Positions 62,518 to 64,000 of a stretch of DNA of 64,000 bases are shown piece after piece. The notes under the pieces are model-generated. The model was given only the letters and a program-made list of their open reading frames with translations, searched no databases and was not told the DNA's origin. Every line of letters begins with the position of its first letter. Position 1 is the stretch's first letter. The DNA lies in the NCBI RefSeq assembly GCF_900142065.1, contig NZ_FSRJ01000001.1, positions 1-64,000 of the forward strand. Direction: 5' to 3'. The stretch comes from Agromyces cerinus subsp. cerinus. Its GTDB lineage: Bacteria; Actinomycetota; Actinomycetes; Actinomycetales; Microbacteriaceae. A program made the position numbers and the translations under genes.

Positions 62518-63932
62518 GCGGTGCCGCTTTCGGTCTGGATGGTCGGGTCTGAGGCCGTCGTCGCATTCGTGCTCGCCGTGACGAGGCCGGAGGGGAGGAG
62601 CGGGCCGCGCTCGGAGGTCGGCGGCAGCGTGCCGAGCAGTCGCTTCACGGTGCGCCGGTACGCGTCCTTGTTGACGTAGTACGACATGCGGTCGAGACCG
62701 AGGTAGTCGTAGCCGCCGGTCAGGTCGGGCCACGGGGCATCCGCTCGCTGCCGGAAGCGCGCGGCGGCCTCTGGGGCGTCGTCGGCGGCGGCGAGGTAGG
62801 CGGCGATGAGCTCGGCCTGCTCGTAGCGGCCCTGCCAGCCGATGCCCGACGCCTCGATCATGCCGAGCACGAAGAGGCCGTTGAACGAGGGCGGGAAGAC
62901 GTTCATGAAGAGCGACGGGGAGGCGCCCTCCCAGTTCAAGTGGGTGCGCTCCACGAAGGGGTAGTCGAGGTGGTACCCCGTCGCGAGCATGATCAGGTCG
63001 TAGTCGCCCGAGGATCCGTCGGAGAAGTGCACCGTGCGCCCGTCGAAGCGGGCGATGTCGGGCACGACCCGCAGGTCGCCCTGGCCGAGGTGGTTCAGCA
63101 CCATGGTGTTCACGATCGGGTGCGACTCGTAGATCTTGTAGTCGGGCTTCGGGAACCCGAACCTCACGGGGTCGCCCGTGAACGCCCGCAGCACGCGCGT
63201 GTCGATGAACTGCTTGATGCGCGCCGGCAGTGGGCGGCCCTGGTTCAGCGTGTCCGACGGGCGGCCGAAGAGGTAGCGGGGCACGAAGTAGTACCCGCGC
63301 CGCACGCTCAGGTCGACGGATGCCGCGTGGTGCACGGCATCGACCGCGATGTCGCACCCGGAGTTGCCGGCCCCGATGATGAGCACGCGCCTGCCGTCGA
63401 ACACCTTCGCCGACTTGTACGCGCTCGTGTGCATGATCTCGCCGTCGAACGAACCCGCGAAGCCGGGAACGTTGGGCTCGGCGAGCGTGCCGTTGGCGAG
63501 GATCACGCCCGAGTAGTCGCCCGTGATGGTCTCGCCGTCGGCGGTGACGGCGGTGACGCGCCAGCGCGGCGCGCCGGGCTCCGCGCCGCCCTCGGGAGCG
63601 GGCAGCGGCGAGACATCCGTCACCCGCGTCTCGAAGCGGAACCGCTCGCGCAGTCCGAACGCGTCGGCGTAGGTGCGGAAGTACTCGAGCAGCTCGCGGT
63701 GGCTCGGGTAGTCGGCGGTCGAGGCCATGGGGAACTCGGCGAACTCGGTCGTCGTGCGACTCGAGATGAGGTGCGCGGACTCGTACATGGTCGATCGCGG
63801 GTTGTCGATATTCCAGAGGCCGCCGACGTCGGGGCCGGCCTCGAATCCGTCGAAGGGGATGCCGGCGCGGCTGAGTGCTCGCGCACCGGCGAGGCCGGAT
63901 GGGCCCGCTCCGATGAGGGCGATGTGGTTCAC
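62514..63932 (-). CDS. Flavin-containing monooxygenase
   Basis: 472 residues. FAD motif GAGPSGLAGARAL, NADPH motif GAGNSGCDIAV, and the FMO signature FxGxxxHxxxY (FDGEIMHTSAY), i.e. FMO rather than Baeyer-Villiger type, which would end in WP/WD. It oxygenates a soft nucleophile or ketone using NADPH. I chose GTG 63932 next to the first beta strand; a GTG at 63977 would add a 15-residue Pro-rich leader. First gene of the FMO-transporter-epimerase operon. Confidence 0.9.
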   Translation of the reverse strand: MNHIALIGAGPSGLAGARALSRAGIPFDGFEAGPDVGGLWNIDNPRSTMYESAHLISSRTTTEFAEFPMASTADYPSHRELLEYFRTYADAFGLRERFRFETRVTDVSPLPAPEGGAEPGAPRWRVTAVTADGETITGDYSGVILANGTLAEPNVPGFAGSFDGEIMHTSAYKSAKVFDGRRVLIIGAGNSGCDIAVDAVHHAASVDLSVRRGYYFVPRYLFGRPSDTLNQGRPLPARIKQFIDTRVLRAFTGDPVRFGFPKPDYKIYESHPIVNTMVLNHLGQGDLRVVPDIARFDGRTVHFSDGSSGDYDLIMLATGYHLDYPFVERTHLNWEGASPSLFMNVFPPSFNGLFVLGMIEASGIGWQGRYEQAELIAAYLAAADDAPEAAARFRQRADAPWPDLTGGYDYLGLDRMSYYVNKDAYRRTVKRLLGTLPPTSERGPLLPSGLVTASTNATTASDPTIQTESGTA

Positions 63933-64000
63933 GGGTGGGTGTCTCTGTTCGGGTCGCACCGCTGGGGGAGTCGGCACGGCACGTCGATGTGCCCGAACAG

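Overview
The window is very GC-rich, gene-dense DNA from an actinobacterium. Gene order and protein families point to the Microbacteriaceae, probably Agromyces or a close relative. The supporting signs are a fused IspDF, a carD-ispDF-cysS-rlmB block also known from Mycobacterium, DUF4032, DUF3263, DUF3048 and LytR_C proteins, many start codons sitting 6-7 nt after a TANNNT -10 box (leaderless mRNAs), and strong use of the heptamer GGATGCC/GGCATCC. The genus is an inference. After choosing starts, no stretch over about 300 bases lacks a gene, RNA or repeat. No insertion sequence, prophage, integron or CRISPR array was seen; the window reads as chromosomal core plus metabolic islands.

Layout. 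1-5838: two secreted proteins on the minus strand, one cut by the left edge and one a 1852-residue ThuA / sugar-dehydrogenase / PKD / concanavalin-like mosaic. 6053-9691: gpmA, phoU, and the phosphate two-component pair senX3-regX3. 9782-14713: an LpqE-like lipoprotein divergent from carD, then ispDF, cysS, rlmB. 14790-18565: DUF4032 kinase-like protein, an orphan sugar-ABC ATPase and a membrane-anchored DsbA-like protein. 18682-21251: tRNA-Thr, a DMT-type transporter, nitroreductase, msrB, DUF3263. 21279-25123: LytR_C protein, cold-shock protein, DUF3048 lipoprotein and groL behind a double CIRCE. 25277-29195: a KstD-like flavoprotein, a Bcr/CflA-type efflux protein and a PAP2 phosphatase.

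29311-48948 is the functional centre. It holds molybdenum cofactor synthesis (moaD-moeA-moaC-mogA on minus; moeB-moaE on plus; moaA on minus), a molybdate operon (HTH-Mop regulator-modA-modB-modC) and purine catabolism. The purine genes are a nucleoside/guanine deaminase, xdhC-xdhB-xdhA, then the divergent operon DUF6986-allE-allB-uraD-uraH-urate oxidase. Read together they take up molybdate, build the cofactor, load xanthine dehydrogenase, and oxidise guanine/xanthine through urate and allantoin toward ureidoglycolate and glyoxylate. Allantoate amidohydrolase is not in the window. The unexplained member is the DUF6986 aldolase-fold protein.

49012-64000: a GNAT plus N-acylamino-acid-racemase-like pair, a small-molecule kinase with a LigD-type polymerase, an AraC regulator divergent from an SRPBCC protein, small membrane proteins, an exo/endonuclease-phosphatase protein, a HerA-like ATPase, a GNAT, then tRNA-Ser(GGA), the SRP RNA gene, a 68-bp tandem repeat, and a tightly overlapped operon of flavin monooxygenase, bile-acid/sodium-symporter-family transporter and NAD-epimerase.
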